Origin: Ignavibacteriaceae bacterium
GTDB lineage: Bacteria; Bacteroidota; Ignavibacteria; Ignavibacteriales; Ignavibacteriaceae
NCBI GenBank assembly: GCA_022865965.1
Contig: JALHTS010000038.1
Location: forward strand, 1 to 6,595
Direction of reading: 5' to 3'
Length of the DNA: 6,595 bases
Every line of letters begins with the position of its first letter. The first letter of the stretch is position 1. Below are positions 6,309-6,595 of the stretch, one piece after another. A program made the position numbers and the translations under genes. The notes under the pieces were generated by a model. The model saw only the letters and a program-made list of their open reading frames with translations, was not told the DNA's origin and did no database searches.

Positions 6309-6406
6309 AAAAAAAGTCGGCAGCCTGGCGGTCGTAGCACTTTGAGTGCCTTAGACCCATAACTTTGCGCCCTATCCTTTCAGATAGTTTGCCTTTATCA
6401 ACTTTT
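6309..6406 (-). terminator. Candidate intrinsic terminator tied to the riboswitch
   Basis: The 3' strand of the aptamer P1 stem (UGCCGAC, 6322-6316) runs straight into U7 (6315-6309) and then GUUUU. AAAAGUU upstream (6406-6400) can pair with GACUUUU (6318-6312), extending P1 into a terminator-like stem. In an alternative fold, AAAGUU-AU-GG inside the aptamer (about 6366-6357) can pair with CC-GACUUU and compete with P1. Which fold terminates, and so whether c-di-GMP turns expression on or off, cannot be settled by eye. Confidence 0.5.
6318..6400 (-). ncRNA. Cyclic di-GMP-I (GEMM-I) riboswitch aptamer
   Basis: The minus-strand RNA carries the GEMM-I signature in order. GGCAAAC opens the 5' strand (GGCA at 6393-6390). 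A hairpin CUAUCU-GAAA-GGAUAG follows, with the conserved GAAA tetraloop at 6381-6378. Then come GGGCGCAAAG (about 6372-6363) and GGGUCUAAGG (6358-6349), resembling the tetraloop receptor. A small hairpin GCACU-CAA-AGUGC lies at 6349-6337, with the flanking GGUC/GACC pair. Finally GCCAGGCUGCCG provides UGCC (6322-6319), closing P1 with GGCA. The class binds c-di-GMP at a three-way junction and typically controls motility, adhesion, surface or extracellular genes. It lies about 30 nt downstream of the predicted start of transcription and points at the 880-aa gene operon, whose first ATG is about 525 nt away. Confidence 0.94.
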
Positions 6407-6438
6407 GAAAACTAGTTATTCTATTTTTTCTTAATTAC

Positions 6439-6467
6439 ACTATACACATAACTCCTGTTTTTGTCAA
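6439..6467 (-). promoter_or_regulatory. Sigma-A-type promoter of the riboswitch operon
   Basis: On the minus strand TTGACA (6467-6462, perfect -35) is followed by a 17-bp spacer and TATAGT (6444-6439, one or two mismatches from TATAAT). Transcription would begin near 6432, about 30 nt before the aptamer. Distance and orientation make it the natural promoter of the operon. Confidence 0.85.
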
Positions 6468-6595
6468 ATAATGTTTGAGTCCAATATATTTGCAACATTA
6501 AAGGATCTTCATTATTTTATCTCTCTATTTATAATACGCTACGTTTGTTTAGAAAATCCTTCTTTTTCCGTAAAATAATTTGTAAAAATAAGAAA
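6468..6595. other. AT-rich upstream intergenic DNA
   Basis: No gene, RNA or clear operator was found in this stretch upstream of the promoter. Reading frames on both strands are short and lack convincing ribosome binding sites. Confidence 0.6.

Overview
The window looks like chromosomal DNA from a low-GC, probably anaerobic Firmicute (clostridial type). The reasons are AT-rich non-coding DNA, strong GGAGG-type ribosome binding sites before every gene, a near-consensus sigma-A promoter, a class I cyclic di-GMP (GEMM-I) riboswitch, and a B12-type radical SAM enzyme. The genus cannot be read from this sequence.

Everything is transcribed from the minus strand, so the order of expression runs from high to low coordinates. 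A promoter (6439-6467: TTGACA, 17-bp spacer, TATAGT) should start an RNA near 6432. The RNA enters a GEMM-I aptamer almost at once (about 6318-6400), followed directly by a U7 tract. A leader of roughly 500 nt follows (5794-6308). It holds no large gene but has three very short reading frames with good Shine-Dalgarno sequences. Four genes then follow, separated by about 90-105 nt: an 880-aa multidomain protein (3151-5793), an 81-aa protein (2812-3057), a 521-aa cobalamin-binding-type radical SAM enzyme (1155-2720), and a 312-aa endonuclease/exonuclease/phosphatase-fold enzyme (111-1049). An AAGGAG at the left edge may be the ribosome binding site of a further gene outside the window.

The 880-aa protein has a transthyretin-like N-terminal domain, two copies of an 'NPNYFG ... 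KYEEL.CVGL ... GSKEYVAFYID' module of about 160-185 aa, and a beta-rich C-terminal region ending in Cys. It resembles secreted or surface proteins in composition but has no signal peptide, transmembrane segment or sortase signal. The 81-aa gene sits between two inverted copies of a sequence of about 24 bp, AATATTACGGRCAGGTT plus AAACATT.

My reading is that this is a c-di-GMP-controlled operon for an unusual beta-rich protein with a small partner, a B12-type radical SAM modifying enzyme and a nuclease-like enzyme. The riboswitch, promoter and gene families are well supported. The idea that the genes form one functional system, for example modification of the 81-aa or 880-aa protein by the radical SAM enzyme, is inference from the layout.
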